Positions 18,002-25,597 of a stretch of 47,547 nucleotides of DNA are shown here, piece after piece. The stretch lies in assembly GCA_000701725.1 (NCBI GenBank), contig JNJQ01000020.1, forward strand, positions 1 to 47,547, written 5' to 3'. The DNA comes from Erysipelotrichaceae bacterium NK3D112 (GTDB lineage: Bacteria; Bacillota_I; Bacilli_A; Erysipelotrichales; Erysipelotrichaceae). Each line of letters starts with the position of its first letter. Within the stretch, counting starts at the first letter, position 1. The position numbers and the translations under genes are program-made. The notes beneath the pieces were generated by a model. The model had not been told where the DNA came from. It searched no databases and saw only the letters and a program-made list of their open reading frames with translations.

Positions 18002-18266
18002 GGCTGAACTCCTTTAAGAAATCATAATCTTTTTCCATGCCGCATGTACAGAGGCAGCCTTGCGGGTTATAGATTCAGACTATTACAGAGGATTCAGTAC
18101 CTGTATTGGCGCTTTCCTTGAACATGCACGAAAATAAGAGTGCGAAAGGAAATCATCTGTATGAAGTACAAAACATTGACGCTTCCGAAACTTCTGCAGG
18201 GCCGAATGTGAAGCGGCTGAAAGATGGATGAATCAAAAGAAAACAGAAGAAAGAAGGAGAAAGAAA
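18002..18266 (+). other. Leader region of the MetY-like gene
   Basis: 265 bp between divergent genes. I see GATTCAG twice (near 18071 and 18090) and a hairpin at 18113-18152 in which TTTCCTT pairs with AAGGAAA and, inside, GCAC pairs with GTGC. No SAM riboswitch, SMK box or T-box sequence is recognisable, though this gene type is often controlled by them. No clear promoter. Confidence 0.4.
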
Positions 18267-19571
18267 ATGACAGATATCAGAAATCCGCAGAACTGGAGTC
18301 TTGAAACAAAACAGCTTCACATCGGCCAGGAACAGGCTGATCCCGCCACCGACGCAAGAGCGGTGCCGATTTACGCAACCGCATCCTATGTGTTCCATGA
18401 TGCGCAGCACGCGGCTGACCGTTTCGGTCTGAGAGATCCCGGCAATATCTACAGCCGTCTCACCAATCCGACCGTGGAGATCTTTGAGAAAAGAATCGCC
18501 GCTCTCGAAGGGGGAAGCGCAGCTGTGGCCGCAGCCAGCGGAGCTGCCGCAATCACATATACATTCCAGGCCCTCGCAAAGGCGGGCGAACACATTGTCG
18601 CTTCCAAAACCATTTACGGCGGAACATACAATCTGCTTGCTCATACATTGCCGCTCAGCGCAGGCATTGAAACAACCTTCGTGGATCCGGATGAGGAAGG
18701 ATCATTCGAGAATGCCATCCGCGAGAATACAAAGGCGATTTTCATTGAGGCGCTGGGAAATCCGAATTCCAACCTGATTGATATCGAGGCGGTGGCTGCC
18801 GTTGCCCACAGCCACGGCATTCCGCTGGTGATTGACGCCACGTTCGCCACACCCGTGCTGATCAGACCGATTGAATATGGCGCGGACATCGTTGTGCATT
18901 CCGCCACCAAGTTCATCAACGGACACGGAACCGCGATCGGCGGCGTGGTCGTTGAAGCGGGAAAGTTTGACTGGAAGGCATCCGGAAAATATCCGTGGAT
19001 TTCCGATCCCAACCCGAGCTATCACGGCATTTCCTTCGCAGATGCGGTCGGACCGGCTGCCTTTGTGACTTATATCCGGGCGATTCTGTTAAGGGATACC
19101 GGCGCCACGCTCTCGCCGTTTGCGGCATTTCTGTTCCTGCAGGGGCTGGAAACATTGTCGCTGCGGGTGGAAAGACATACGGAAAACGCATTGAAGATCG
19201 TGGATTATCTGGCAAAGCATCCGCAGGTTGAGGCGGTTCATCATCCCTCACTTCCTTCCGAACCGTCCCATGCGCTTTATGAAAAATATCTGCCCTCAGG
19301 CGGCGGATCGATCTTCACCTTTGAGATCAAAGGAGATGCTGAGACCGCAAAGACATTCATTGACAATCTGCCGATCTTCTCGCTGCTTGCCAATGTCGCG
19401 GATGTGAAATCCCTGGTCATCCATCCGGCCAGCACAACCCATTCTCAGCTGAGTGAGGAAGAGCTGCTGGATCAGGGCATCCGTCCCAATACCATCCGTC
19501 TTTCCGTCGGCATTGAAAAGATCGATGATCTGATCGCTGCTCTGGACGCGGCTTTCGCAGCCATCGCGTAA
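18267..19571 (+). CDS. O-acetylhomoserine sulfhydrylase-type PLP enzyme (MetY-like), 434 aa
   Basis: Cys/Met metabolism PLP-dependent enzyme that joins O-acetylhomoserine with sulfide (or methanethiol) to give homocysteine (or methionine). The length (about 430), the GNPNSNLIDIEAVAAVAH stretch and the PLP-lysine motif HSATKFINGHG match the MetY group better than the shorter MetB/MetC group (about 390). The large insert with DPNPSYHG is also MetY-like. The start is the ATG at 18267 after AAGGAGA (18254-18260); an in-frame ATG at 18228 has no SD. Single-gene unit followed by a strong terminator. Confidence 0.9.
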   Translation: MTDIRNPQNWSLETKQLHIGQEQADPATDARAVPIYATASYVFHDAQHAADRFGLRDPGNIYSRLTNPTVEIFEKRIAALEGGSAAVAAASGAAAITYTFQALAKAGEHIVASKTIYGGTYNLLAHTLPLSAGIETTFVDPDEEGSFENAIRENTKAIFIEALGNPNSNLIDIEAVAAVAHSHGIPLVIDATFATPVLIRPIEYGADIVVHSATKFINGHGTAIGGVVVEAGKFDWKASGKYPWISDPNPSYHGISFADAVGPAAFVTYIRAILLRDTGATLSPFAAFLFLQGLETLSLRVERHTENALKIVDYLAKHPQVEAVHHPSLPSEPSHALYEKYLPSGGGSIFTFEIKGDAETAKTFIDNLPIFSLLANVADVKSLVIHPASTTHSQLSEEELLDQGIRPNTIRLSVGIEKIDDLIAALDAAFAAIA

Positions 19572-19584
19572 ATTGTTATGTTAC

Positions 19585-19615
19585 GGGCATGCCGTTCATA
19601 CGGCATGTCTTTTTT
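19585..19615 (+). terminator. Rho-independent terminator
   Basis: CATGCCGT (19588-19595), loop TCAT, ACGGCATG (19600-19607), then a T-run. Confidence 0.85.
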
Positions 19616-19661
19616 CATGCATGAAAAGAAATGTGAGACTGTTTCTTTGCGGAAACGTCCA

Positions 19662-19690
19662 TTGACCGGATGAACGCAATCATGAAGAAT
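19662..19690 (+). promoter_or_regulatory. Possible promoter for the GH4 gene
   Basis: TTGACC (19662-19667), 17-bp spacer, AAGAAT (19685-19690). The -10 matches consensus at 4 of 6 positions. Confidence 0.4.
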
Positions 19691-19707
19691 GAATGTGAGG
19701 AAAAAAT

Positions 19708-21156
19708 ATGGAATACATCAACAACAATACCGTCAAAGACATACAGATCGCATATATCGGCGGCGGCAGCCGCGGATGGGCATGGACATTCATGACCGAT
19801 CTGGCCAATGAGGAACAGCTCTCAGGCACCATCCGTCTTTATGATATCGATCATGAGGCCGCAAAGCGCAACGAGGAGATCGGCAATCATCTCAGCAATC
19901 GCAAGGAAGTGAAGGGCAAATGGTGCTATCAGACTTCCGCCACATTGAAAAAAGCACTGAACGGCGCCGACTTTGTGGTGATTTCCATTCTCCCGGGCAC
20001 TTTCGATGAAATGGAACATGATGTCCACATGCCGGAAAGACTGGGCATTTATCAGTCGGTCGGTGATACCGCCGGTCCGGGCGGAATGATCCGTGCGCTG
20101 CGGGCTGTACCGATGTTTGCGGAAATTGCCGAAGCCATCCGTGACACCTGTCCGCAGGCATGGGTGATCAACTACACAAATCCGATGTCGCTGCTGGTGA
20201 AGACGCTTTATGCCGTCTATCCGGAAATCCATGCCTTCGGGTGCTGCCATGAGGTGTTCGGCACCCAGAAGATTCTGCGGGATCTTTATGAAATGAAGAC
20301 CGGAAACAAAGTCGAAGACTGGCACGATGTGCATGTCAATGTGACCGGCATCAATCATTTCACCTGGTTCACGGAAGCCTCCTGCCATGGCATTGATCTC
20401 TTCCCGGTTTACCGGGAGTACATCGCGGATCATTTTGCACAAGGGTATGAGGACGAAAAGGATCTGAACAATGATCAGCCCAAGGATCCCGTGTTTGTAT
20501 GCAGACACAGAGTCAAGATGGACCTGTTCAGAAGATACGGCGCCATCGCCGCGGCGGGCGACCGCCATCTGGCCGAATTCATGCCCGGTGATGAATATCT
20601 GAAAGATCCGGATACCGCGCACAGCTGGGATTTCACCCTGACCCCGGTGTCATGGCGCAAAAATGATCTTCAGAAGCGTCTGGCAAGAAGTGAAAGACTC
20701 TTCACGCATGAGGAGGAGATTCCGCTGAAATCAACCGGTGAGGAAGGCGTTCTTCTCATCAAGGCGCTGCTCGGTCTGGAAAGAGTCATTTCCAATGTCA
20801 ATCTGCCAAACAGCGCTTTGCAGATTGAAAATCTTCCCAAGAGCGCTGTTGTCGAAACGAATGCCGTTTTCTCACGCAATTCCGTCCGTCCCGTGGCTGC
20901 CGGAAAACTGGATGAACAGCTGAAGGAACTGATCGTGCCCCATACGGACAATCATGAAAGAATCCTCAAAGCGGCACTGGATGCGATGAAGGGTGAGAAC
21001 ATGGAGGAATGTCTTGAGCTTGTCGTGCAGTCATTCATGGATGATCCGCTGGTGAAGGGCCATCATCCTTGCGAAGAAGATGTCCGCACCCTGGTGAAGG
21101 ACATGATCACTTCAACCATGAAGTATCTTCCCGAAGCCTGGAAACAGGTGATCTGA
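19708..21156 (+). CDS. GH4 family glycosidase, LplD-type alpha-galacturonidase, 482 aa
   Basis: NAD- and metal-dependent glycoside hydrolase of family 4. The N-terminal IAYIGGGSRGWAWTFMTDL is the NAD-binding loop; NYTNPMS, GCCHEVFG (metal-binding Cys/His) and GINHFTWF follow in GH4 order. From memory it resembles Bacillus subtilis LplD along the whole length, including ISILPGTF, ERLGIYQSVGDT and AAGDRHLAEF. LplD is an alpha-galacturonidase, so a role in releasing galacturonate from pectin-derived oligosaccharides in the cytoplasm is likely. No pectin transport or uronate genes are adjacent. Weak SD (GAGGA). Terminated by the hairpin at 21162-21190. Confidence 0.88.
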   Translation: MEYINNNTVKDIQIAYIGGGSRGWAWTFMTDLANEEQLSGTIRLYDIDHEAAKRNEEIGNHLSNRKEVKGKWCYQTSATLKKALNGADFVVISILPGTFDEMEHDVHMPERLGIYQSVGDTAGPGGMIRALRAVPMFAEIAEAIRDTCPQAWVINYTNPMSLLVKTLYAVYPEIHAFGCCHEVFGTQKILRDLYEMKTGNKVEDWHDVHVNVTGINHFTWFTEASCHGIDLFPVYREYIADHFAQGYEDEKDLNNDQPKDPVFVCRHRVKMDLFRRYGAIAAAGDRHLAEFMPGDEYLKDPDTAHSWDFTLTPVSWRKNDLQKRLARSERLFTHEEEIPLKSTGEEGVLLIKALLGLERVISNVNLPNSALQIENLPKSAVVETNAVFSRNSVRPVAAGKLDEQLKELIVPHTDNHERILKAALDAMKGENMEECLELVVQSFMDDPLVKGHHPCEEDVRTLVKDMITSTMKYLPEAWKQVI

Positions 21157-21161
21157 ATATG

Positions 21162-21190
21162 AAAAGAAGCTGCCCGCGCGGCAGCTTTTC
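21162..21190. terminator. Bidirectional terminator
   Basis: AAGCTGCC (21167-21174), loop CGCGC, GGCAGCTT (21180-21187), A-run on one side and TTTT on the other; lies between the convergent GH4 and YczE-type genes. Confidence 0.85.
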
Positions 21191-21194
21191 AGTT

Positions 21195-21875
21195 TCAGAT
21201 TTCAAAATATTTACGCAGCGGCAAACCGTCACGGAAATCGAAGAGACGGTCATATGCGCGGCTGAAGAAGCCGATCAGAATGCCGTTGAGCAAGGCGCAG
21301 ATGAAGGTGCCGGTTCTGACTCCTTCGAAATGACCGAATCCGAAGAAGAGAAAGGACATCAGTACGGCAATTGCACAACTGCATACGTCATAGATGATCT
21401 TGACCTTGTCAATGCTGAGGCTGCGGGCAGCGCTGATTTCACTGACGCACAGCTCATAGGCGGCCGGAGAGATATACGATCTGAAATAGAAGGCAACCCC
21501 GGCGGCACAGATGATCATGCCGATGATATAAAGGATGATCCGCAAAGGCATCGAGGGGACAATGGGAGCTGTCAGCTTCATCATCAGATCCAGCGCAAAA
21601 CCGTAGATTAATGCGGTCGCAAAGGAAAACAGATAGGATTTTCTGAACCGTCTCAGCACGATGGCGAGCAGAATCAGAAGCACTGCCTGTAAAGTGTATT
21701 CCGCCATCCCGAAAGTGAAAAACGGAAATGACTGTGAAAGTTTCATATAAAGCAGATAGGCAGGCGCGACCACTGTCGACATGCCGAAATCCGCTTTTTC
21801 CATGAGTGCGGTGCCAAGCGCCAGCAATACCGTGCCCGCGACGTACGCGGCTTCTGTGTAAAAAATCTTTTTCAT
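21195..21875 (-). CDS. YczE/YyaS/YitT-type (DUF6198) membrane protein, 226 aa
   Basis: Integral membrane protein with about five to six hydrophobic helices (first at residues 5-27). The early GTALMEKADFGMSTVVAPAY segment is characteristic of the YczE/YyaS family, whose biochemical role is unknown. The start is the ATG at 21875 preceded by AAAGGA on the minus strand; the frame can be extended upstream to 22016, but that would run into the divergent nitroreductase gene. It shares a short divergent promoter region with that gene. Confidence 0.82.
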   Translation of the reverse strand: MKKIFYTEAAYVAGTVLLALGTALMEKADFGMSTVVAPAYLLYMKLSQSFPFFTFGMAEYTLQAVLLILLAIVLRRFRKSYLFSFATALIYGFALDLMMKLTAPIVPSMPLRIILYIIGMIICAAGVAFYFRSYISPAAYELCVSEISAARSLSIDKVKIIYDVCSCAIAVLMSFLFFGFGHFEGVRTGTFICALLNGILIGFFSRAYDRLFDFRDGLPLRKYFEI

Positions 21876-21900
21876 AAGCGTCCTTTTACAAACCCGGGCA

Positions 21901-21934
21901 ATTATAACACATCTGTCAGGGCATGCATTATAAT
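21901..21934. promoter_or_regulatory. Divergent back-to-back promoters
   Basis: Minus strand: extended -10 TGTTATAAT (21909-21901) for the YczE-type gene. Plus strand: TATAAT (21929-21934) for the nitroreductase. The two -10 boxes are 22 bp apart and point away from each other, so each polymerase footprint covers the other promoter. Confidence 0.6.
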
Positions 21935-21954
21935 CTGAACAAGAGGAACTTTTT

Positions 21955-22776
21955 ATGAATGATAAGGAAATCAGAGAGCGGATTGAACGGGGCAGAAATT
22001 TCATCCGTTCATTCAATGATGAAGCAGAAGATTATTATACTGACCAGCAACTGAAAAAACCGCAGCCTCCGCTGACCAAAGCGGCCATGAGCGATCAGAT
22101 CATTGCGCTTCCCCATGACCTGGCGGATCTTACCATAGAAAATGATTTCCTGAAAATCATCAACGGCAGATGTTCGCACCGTGTGTATACGATGGAGAAA
22201 ATGAGCCTTACAGAACTCAGTTATCTGTTGTGGTGCTCTCAAGGCGTCAAGGAGATCCGCGGCAAATCCTACGCGACCCTCAGAACGGTTCCATGCGGCG
22301 GAGCAAGGCATGAGTTTGAATGCTATATGGCCATTCAGAATGTCGAAGGACTTGCGGACGGTCTGTATCATTACCTGCCGATGAAACATGAAATCGAAAT
22401 GCTTGGGACAAGAGATGATCTTAAAGACTTCATCTCGGCTTCTTTGTGCGGACAGTCCTGGGCAGCAAAGGCGAATATCGTTTTCTATTACAGTGCCGTA
22501 TTCTACCGTGCTGAATGGAGATACGGAATCCATGCCCATGTGCCGATGCTGATGGATGCCGGCCACATCACGGAGAATGTCTATCTGGCTGCTGAATCCA
22601 TTCACCGCGGCGGATGCGCCATTGCGGCGGTGGACGGAAGAATTGCGGATGCGGCGTTCGGCCCCGACGGGGAAGAGGAAAGCATCTTCTACGCGATGCC
22701 GGTGGGCACAATACGCAAAGAGGATCAGAAGGCGGAACAGGATTTCTACGCATTTGTAAAGGAACAGGGACTTTAA
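21955..22776 (+). CDS. Nitroreductase family protein (SagB/ThcOx-like), 273 aa
   Basis: Flavin-dependent oxidoreductase fold. Core features: CSHRVYTMEKMSLTELSYLLWCSQGV (first FMN-contact region, Arg included), RTVPCGGARHEFECYM, GLYHYLP, and the C-terminal GMAI-like segment around GGCAIAAVDGR. The spacing and the GLYHYLPMKHEIE piece are SagB/ThcOx-like rather than classic NfsA/NfsB. In azoline-peptide clusters such enzymes oxidise thiazolines, but no precursor peptide or YcaO gene is nearby, so a stand-alone redox function is more likely. SD GAGGAA at 21943-21948. Promoter TATAAT at 21929. Confidence 0.85.
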   Translation: MNDKEIRERIERGRNFIRSFNDEAEDYYTDQQLKKPQPPLTKAAMSDQIIALPHDLADLTIENDFLKIINGRCSHRVYTMEKMSLTELSYLLWCSQGVKEIRGKSYATLRTVPCGGARHEFECYMAIQNVEGLADGLYHYLPMKHEIEMLGTRDDLKDFISASLCGQSWAAKANIVFYYSAVFYRAEWRYGIHAHVPMLMDAGHITENVYLAAESIHRGGCAIAAVDGRIADAAFGPDGEEESIFYAMPVGTIRKEDQKAEQDFYAFVKEQGL

Positions 22777-22800
22777 GCGGAAAAGATCTTCCGATATAAT
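22772..22800 (+). promoter_or_regulatory. Promoter for lipoprotein gene at 22813
   Basis: Perfect TATAAT (22795-22800) with weak TTTAAG 17 bp upstream. CGGAA/TTCCG (22778-22782 and 22789-22793) forms a small palindrome in the spacer. The leader to the ATG would be only about five bases. Confidence 0.5.
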
Positions 22801-22812
22801 GACTAAGAGCTT

Positions 22813-23301
22813 ATGAAGATAATATTCCTGATTCTGACAATTCTTGTCTCTTCACTGTTTGGCGCATGCGCATCGAAACCTTCCAAGGCTTCGGATCTTT
22901 ACAACGGATGCATTTTCGTCGTGAAAAACGGTGAAATCACCAGCTATGGCGTCTATGTGGAGGTCAAGGACAGAGTCAGTGATTTTTCCGTCATGAACTT
23001 ACGCACATATGATGAGACATTCGCCCCGGAACTTGCGTCCTATGAGGCGGATGAATCAAAGATCTACTACCGCACAGACACTGTTTTCAATGCCTGTCAC
23101 AAGGACGGATACGGTGACAGATCATATTTCATGTCCGCGACCAGACCGCTGTACAAGCTTCCCGATCAGACTTACACAAAACTGATCTCCAAACTTTCCG
23201 CCGCGACCATTGAGGTCATGCTCAATGACGGGGACACTTCGAAAAGCTATACATACAACACGGTTCTGCCGGTGATGGAGGCTTCCGAGACTTCGGAATG
23301 A
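22813..23301 (+). CDS. Hypothetical lipoprotein, 162 aa
   Basis: Residues 1-18 form a signal peptide ending in the lipobox LFGAC, with Cys19 the predicted lipidation site; the mature part is small, soluble and rich in Asp, Tyr and Ser. No known domain is recognised. It is exported and probably anchored on the outer face of the membrane. TATAAT ends 12 bases before the ATG, so the mRNA leader is very short and the weak AAGAG upstream may not even be transcribed. The DUF3320-like gene follows after 6 bp and is likely co-transcribed. Confidence 0.78.
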   Translation: MKIIFLILTILVSSLFGACASKPSKASDLYNGCIFVVKNGEITSYGVYVEVKDRVSDFSVMNLRTYDETFAPELASYEADESKIYYRTDTVFNACHKDGYGDRSYFMSATRPLYKLPDQTYTKLISKLSAATIEVMLNDGDTSKSYTYNTVLPVMEASETSE

Positions 23302-23307
23302 AATGAT

Positions 23308-23877
23308 ATGAGTTACAGGACGGTTTCAAAAACATATGCGATCTCTGACCTGCCGTTTACTTCCGTGAGCAGTGATGAACTGCTTTCGGGAGAGCTCAAT
23401 GCGGAAATCGAAAAGCGCATCAAAGCGGTGATCCGCGATGAGGCTCCGATCCATGAGTGGCTGCTGATCAAACGGGTCATCAACAGCTTTGCTCTCTACA
23501 AGGCAGGCTCCAGAATCAAAACGCATATGGATGCCATCCTGAAAGAGCTGAAGCTGAATGCCCTCACGGACAAAAGCGGAACCGTATACTGGAAGGCAAA
23601 ACAGAAACCGGCTGATTACAATGTGTACCGGCTGTTCGGAGCTTATGATCTGACCTGCCGGGATGTGCTCTATGTGCCGGATATCGAGATTGCCAACGCG
23701 GCCGCATCCATTGCCGCAAAGGAAGCTCTTGCCTATGAGGATCTGGCCAGACAGACAGCTGCGTTAATGGGTTATACCCGTATGGGAACCAATGTCGCCG
23801 CCGGCATGAAGCGGGGCATCGCGTATGCCGTCAAAACAAAACGGATTTCGGTGAAATCGGGAAAGTATGTGAATTAA
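23308..23877 (+). CDS. Free-standing DUF3320-like protein, 189 aa
   Basis: The sequence resembles the DUF3320 domain normally found at the C-terminus of very large helicase/nuclease proteins: EAPIHEWLLIKRVINSFALYKAGSRI near residues 42-67, and PDIEIANAAASIAAKEALAYEDLARQTAALMGYTRMG near 128-163, which reads like the 'evl..i..eeLireaar.lGf.R.G' part. Here it is a small independent protein without helicase domains. It might bind DNA, but nothing in the neighbourhood (lipoprotein upstream, MYG1 downstream) identifies a partner. Only a weak SD is present. Confidence 0.7.
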   Translation: MSYRTVSKTYAISDLPFTSVSSDELLSGELNAEIEKRIKAVIRDEAPIHEWLLIKRVINSFALYKAGSRIKTHMDAILKELKLNALTDKSGTVYWKAKQKPADYNVYRLFGAYDLTCRDVLYVPDIEIANAAASIAAKEALAYEDLARQTAALMGYTRMGTNVAAGMKRGIAYAVKTKRISVKSGKYVN

Positions 23878-23878
23878 C

Positions 23879-23899
23879 AGGCGGGCATTGTCCGCCTTT
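23879..23899 (+). terminator. Weak terminator-like hairpin
   Basis: AGGCGG (23879-23884) and CCGCCT (23892-23897) with only three T's after it, just upstream of the MYG1 SD. Could attenuate transcription into the MYG1 gene. Confidence 0.4.
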
Positions 23900-23914
23900 G
23901 CCTATGGAGGATAT

Positions 23915-24883
23915 ATGAGAGGAACATTGAAGCTTTTTACACATAACGGAATATTCCACGCGGATGAGGTGTTTGCCTCGGCGATGCTGTCGCTGATGGC
24001 CGATGACATCCAGGTCACCCGCGGCGGTGATACAGAAGTGCCCACAGGCGATGACTGGATCGTCTTTGACATCGGGGAAGGGGAACTCGACCATCACTCG
24101 GTGGAAAACAAGGAAACCAACGGCTGCCATCCGGGAACCGATATTCCCTATGCCGCCTGCGGTCTTGTCTGGCGGAAGTATTACCGGGAAATACTCGAGG
24201 CAATGGATTGCGAGCCCCGTTATATGGAAAAAGTCTATAACCGTCTGGAAACCTCATTGATTCTCGGCATTGACGCCGAGGACAACGGCTTTGATCCGGT
24301 TGCCGCACAGCTGGCTTTAATGCCCAATATCACCGATGACCAGAAGGCGCAGATTGTTTCGGCGGCGAAGGTTCCTTTCTCCGTATCCAAACTGATCAAG
24401 GATTTCAATCCGCCCTGGAATTCCGATCTGGATCAGAATGATGCTTTCAATGATGCGGTCAGCTTTGCCAGAGATATCCTGATCAACCGCATTGACTCCA
24501 TCATCTCCTCTTTGGATGGAAGGGATTATGTGCTGCGGGCAATCGATTATTCCGCCAACCATATCATGATTCTTGATCCCTTCGCGCCATGGGAGGGTGT
24601 GCTCTACGGACAGTTCCGCAATCCCAAGGCACAGGACATCTGGTATGTTGTCTCACCGGCCTTAAGAGGAGGCTGGAATGTGCAGTGCGCCTTGAGCAAT
24701 TCGGATGACCGCACTTCCTTCCGCCATCCGCTGCCTTCAGAATGGTACGGATTGCGCAATGAGGAGCTTCGCGCTGCCTCCGGTATCAAGACGGCGATCT
24801 TCTGCCATGCCAGCGGTTTCCTCGCCGGAGCTGAGACAATGGAAGACGCGCTCAATATGGCATCCGTTGCCGCATCAAGATAA
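23915..24883 (+). CDS. MYG1 family (UPF0160) predicted exonuclease, 322 aa
   Basis: Member of the MYG1 family, DHH-like metal-dependent nucleases known mainly from eukaryotes and scattered bacteria. Signatures: THNGIFHADEVFASAML at residues 8-24 (His and Asp metal ligands), FDIGEGELDHHS near 48-59 (a DHH-like triad), and a C-terminal WNVQCALSN/ RTSFRHPLPSEW / FCHASGF stretch typical of the family. The substrate in bacteria is not established; the eukaryotic protein is a 3'-5' RNA exonuclease. Start is the ATG at 23915 behind GGAGG (23906-23910); an in-frame TTG at 23888 is rejected. Confidence 0.85.
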   Translation: MRGTLKLFTHNGIFHADEVFASAMLSLMADDIQVTRGGDTEVPTGDDWIVFDIGEGELDHHSVENKETNGCHPGTDIPYAACGLVWRKYYREILEAMDCEPRYMEKVYNRLETSLILGIDAEDNGFDPVAAQLALMPNITDDQKAQIVSAAKVPFSVSKLIKDFNPPWNSDLDQNDAFNDAVSFARDILINRIDSIISSLDGRDYVLRAIDYSANHIMILDPFAPWEGVLYGQFRNPKAQDIWYVVSPALRGGWNVQCALSNSDDRTSFRHPLPSEWYGLRNEELRAASGIKTAIFCHASGFLAGAETMEDALNMASVAASR

Positions 24884-24885
24884 TC

Positions 24886-24925
24886 ACCAAAAAAATTCCG
24901 CTCTCACCGGGCGGAATTTCATCTT
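24886..24925. terminator. Bidirectional terminator
   Basis: AAATTCCGC (24893-24901) and GCGGAATTT (24911-24919), 9 bp perfect. On the minus strand it is followed by eight T's, so it mainly serves the TetR gene, but it also ends the MYG1 unit. Confidence 0.85.
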
Positions 24926-24940
24926 TTCAGGGCAATATTA

Positions 24941-25480
24941 TCAGTAGCGGATCATTTTTCCGGAGAACAGGGAACAGATGAGATTTTCCAGATATTCCTC
25001 ATCCTCATCAGCGCCGGAGAGAATATAGCTGCGGGCAATGGAAGTCATTCCCGAAGCGATGAAATCGGCGCTGAATCTGCGGTCCTGTTCGGGATAATCC
25101 CGCATGAAGGCGGGACAGCGGATCAGACAGGAGTATTGCTGATCATACATGTAATGAATGATGCCGTTGTTCACCAGAATATTGAGAAGCTGTCTGTTGC
25201 TTCTCAGATAGCGGCTGTAGCTGCGGGCCAGCTGGCGCAGGGTCAGCGTGTCATCAGATTCGAAATCCGGTTCAAAGGGACTGCTGATTGAAAGCTCATA
25301 GAGAATCACATTCTCCTTGGATTCAAACAGGGAATAAAAGGTCTGCCGGGACACTGATGCCCTGCGGCAGATCGAAGCGATGGAAACAGACTGAAAGCTG
25401 CCTTCCTGAAGCAGTTCCAGAAGGGCTTCGGCGATCTGTCTCTGTGATGCGCACGCGGTGCGGTTCTTCCCTTTGTACAT
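24941..25480 (-). CDS. TetR/AcrR family transcriptional regulator, 179 aa
   Basis: DNA-binding repressor type. The N-terminal helix-turn-helix covers about residues 12-58 (SQRQIAEALLELL, then VSIASICRRASVSRQTFYSLFESKENV), the TetR signature. The C-terminal half is a helical ligand-binding domain without recognisable specificity. The ATG at 25480 is preceded by ACGAGG on the minus strand; the longer frame reaching 25510 would begin with TTG next to the operator. It is divergent from lon, and two matching palindromes lie in the 117-bp gap, so it very probably controls both itself and lon. Confidence 0.88.
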   Translation of the reverse strand: MYKGKNRTACASQRQIAEALLELLQEGSFQSVSIASICRRASVSRQTFYSLFESKENVILYELSISSPFEPDFESDDTLTLRQLARSYSRYLRSNRQLLNILVNNGIIHYMYDQQYSCLIRCPAFMRDYPEQDRRFSADFIASGMTSIARSYILSGADEDEEYLENLICSLFSGKMIRY

Positions 25481-25515
25481 ATGACCTCGTTTATGCCCAT
25501 ATTGAATCAAAAAAC

Positions 25516-25529
25516 TTGACAGTTGTCAA
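25516..25529. promoter_or_regulatory. Operator palindrome 1
   Basis: TTGACAGTTGTCAA, perfect dyad TTGACA/TGTCAA with 2-bp centre. Its left half is also the best -35 for lon. Confidence 0.75.
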
Positions 25530-25544
25530 ACTTGATGGGATGAT
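25516..25544 (+). promoter_or_regulatory. Likely lon promoter
   Basis: TTGACA (25516-25521), 17-bp spacer, GATGAT (25539-25544, 4 of 6 consensus). Transcription would start near 25551, placing operator 2 at about +6 to +20. Confidence 0.5.
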
Positions 25545-25556
25545 TTCATCATCACC

Positions 25557-25570
25557 TTGACAGGTGTCAA
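25557..25570. promoter_or_regulatory. Operator palindrome 2
   Basis: TTGACAGGTGTCAA, same dyad as operator 1 except for the central base; the flanking C and G (25556 and 25571) extend the symmetry to 16 bp. Centre-to-centre distance to operator 1 is 41 bp, about four helical turns. Confidence 0.75.
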
Positions 25571-25597
25571 GTTTTCTTGAAGAAAGGAGAACATTCC

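Noticed and set aside
18002-18266. SAM riboswitch or T-box in front of the MetY-like gene
   Set aside because: None of the conserved core sequences is present; only a modest hairpin.
21955-22776. Azoline-peptide (RiPP) cluster around the SagB-like enzyme
   Set aside because: No YcaO protein, precursor peptide or ABC exporter nearby.
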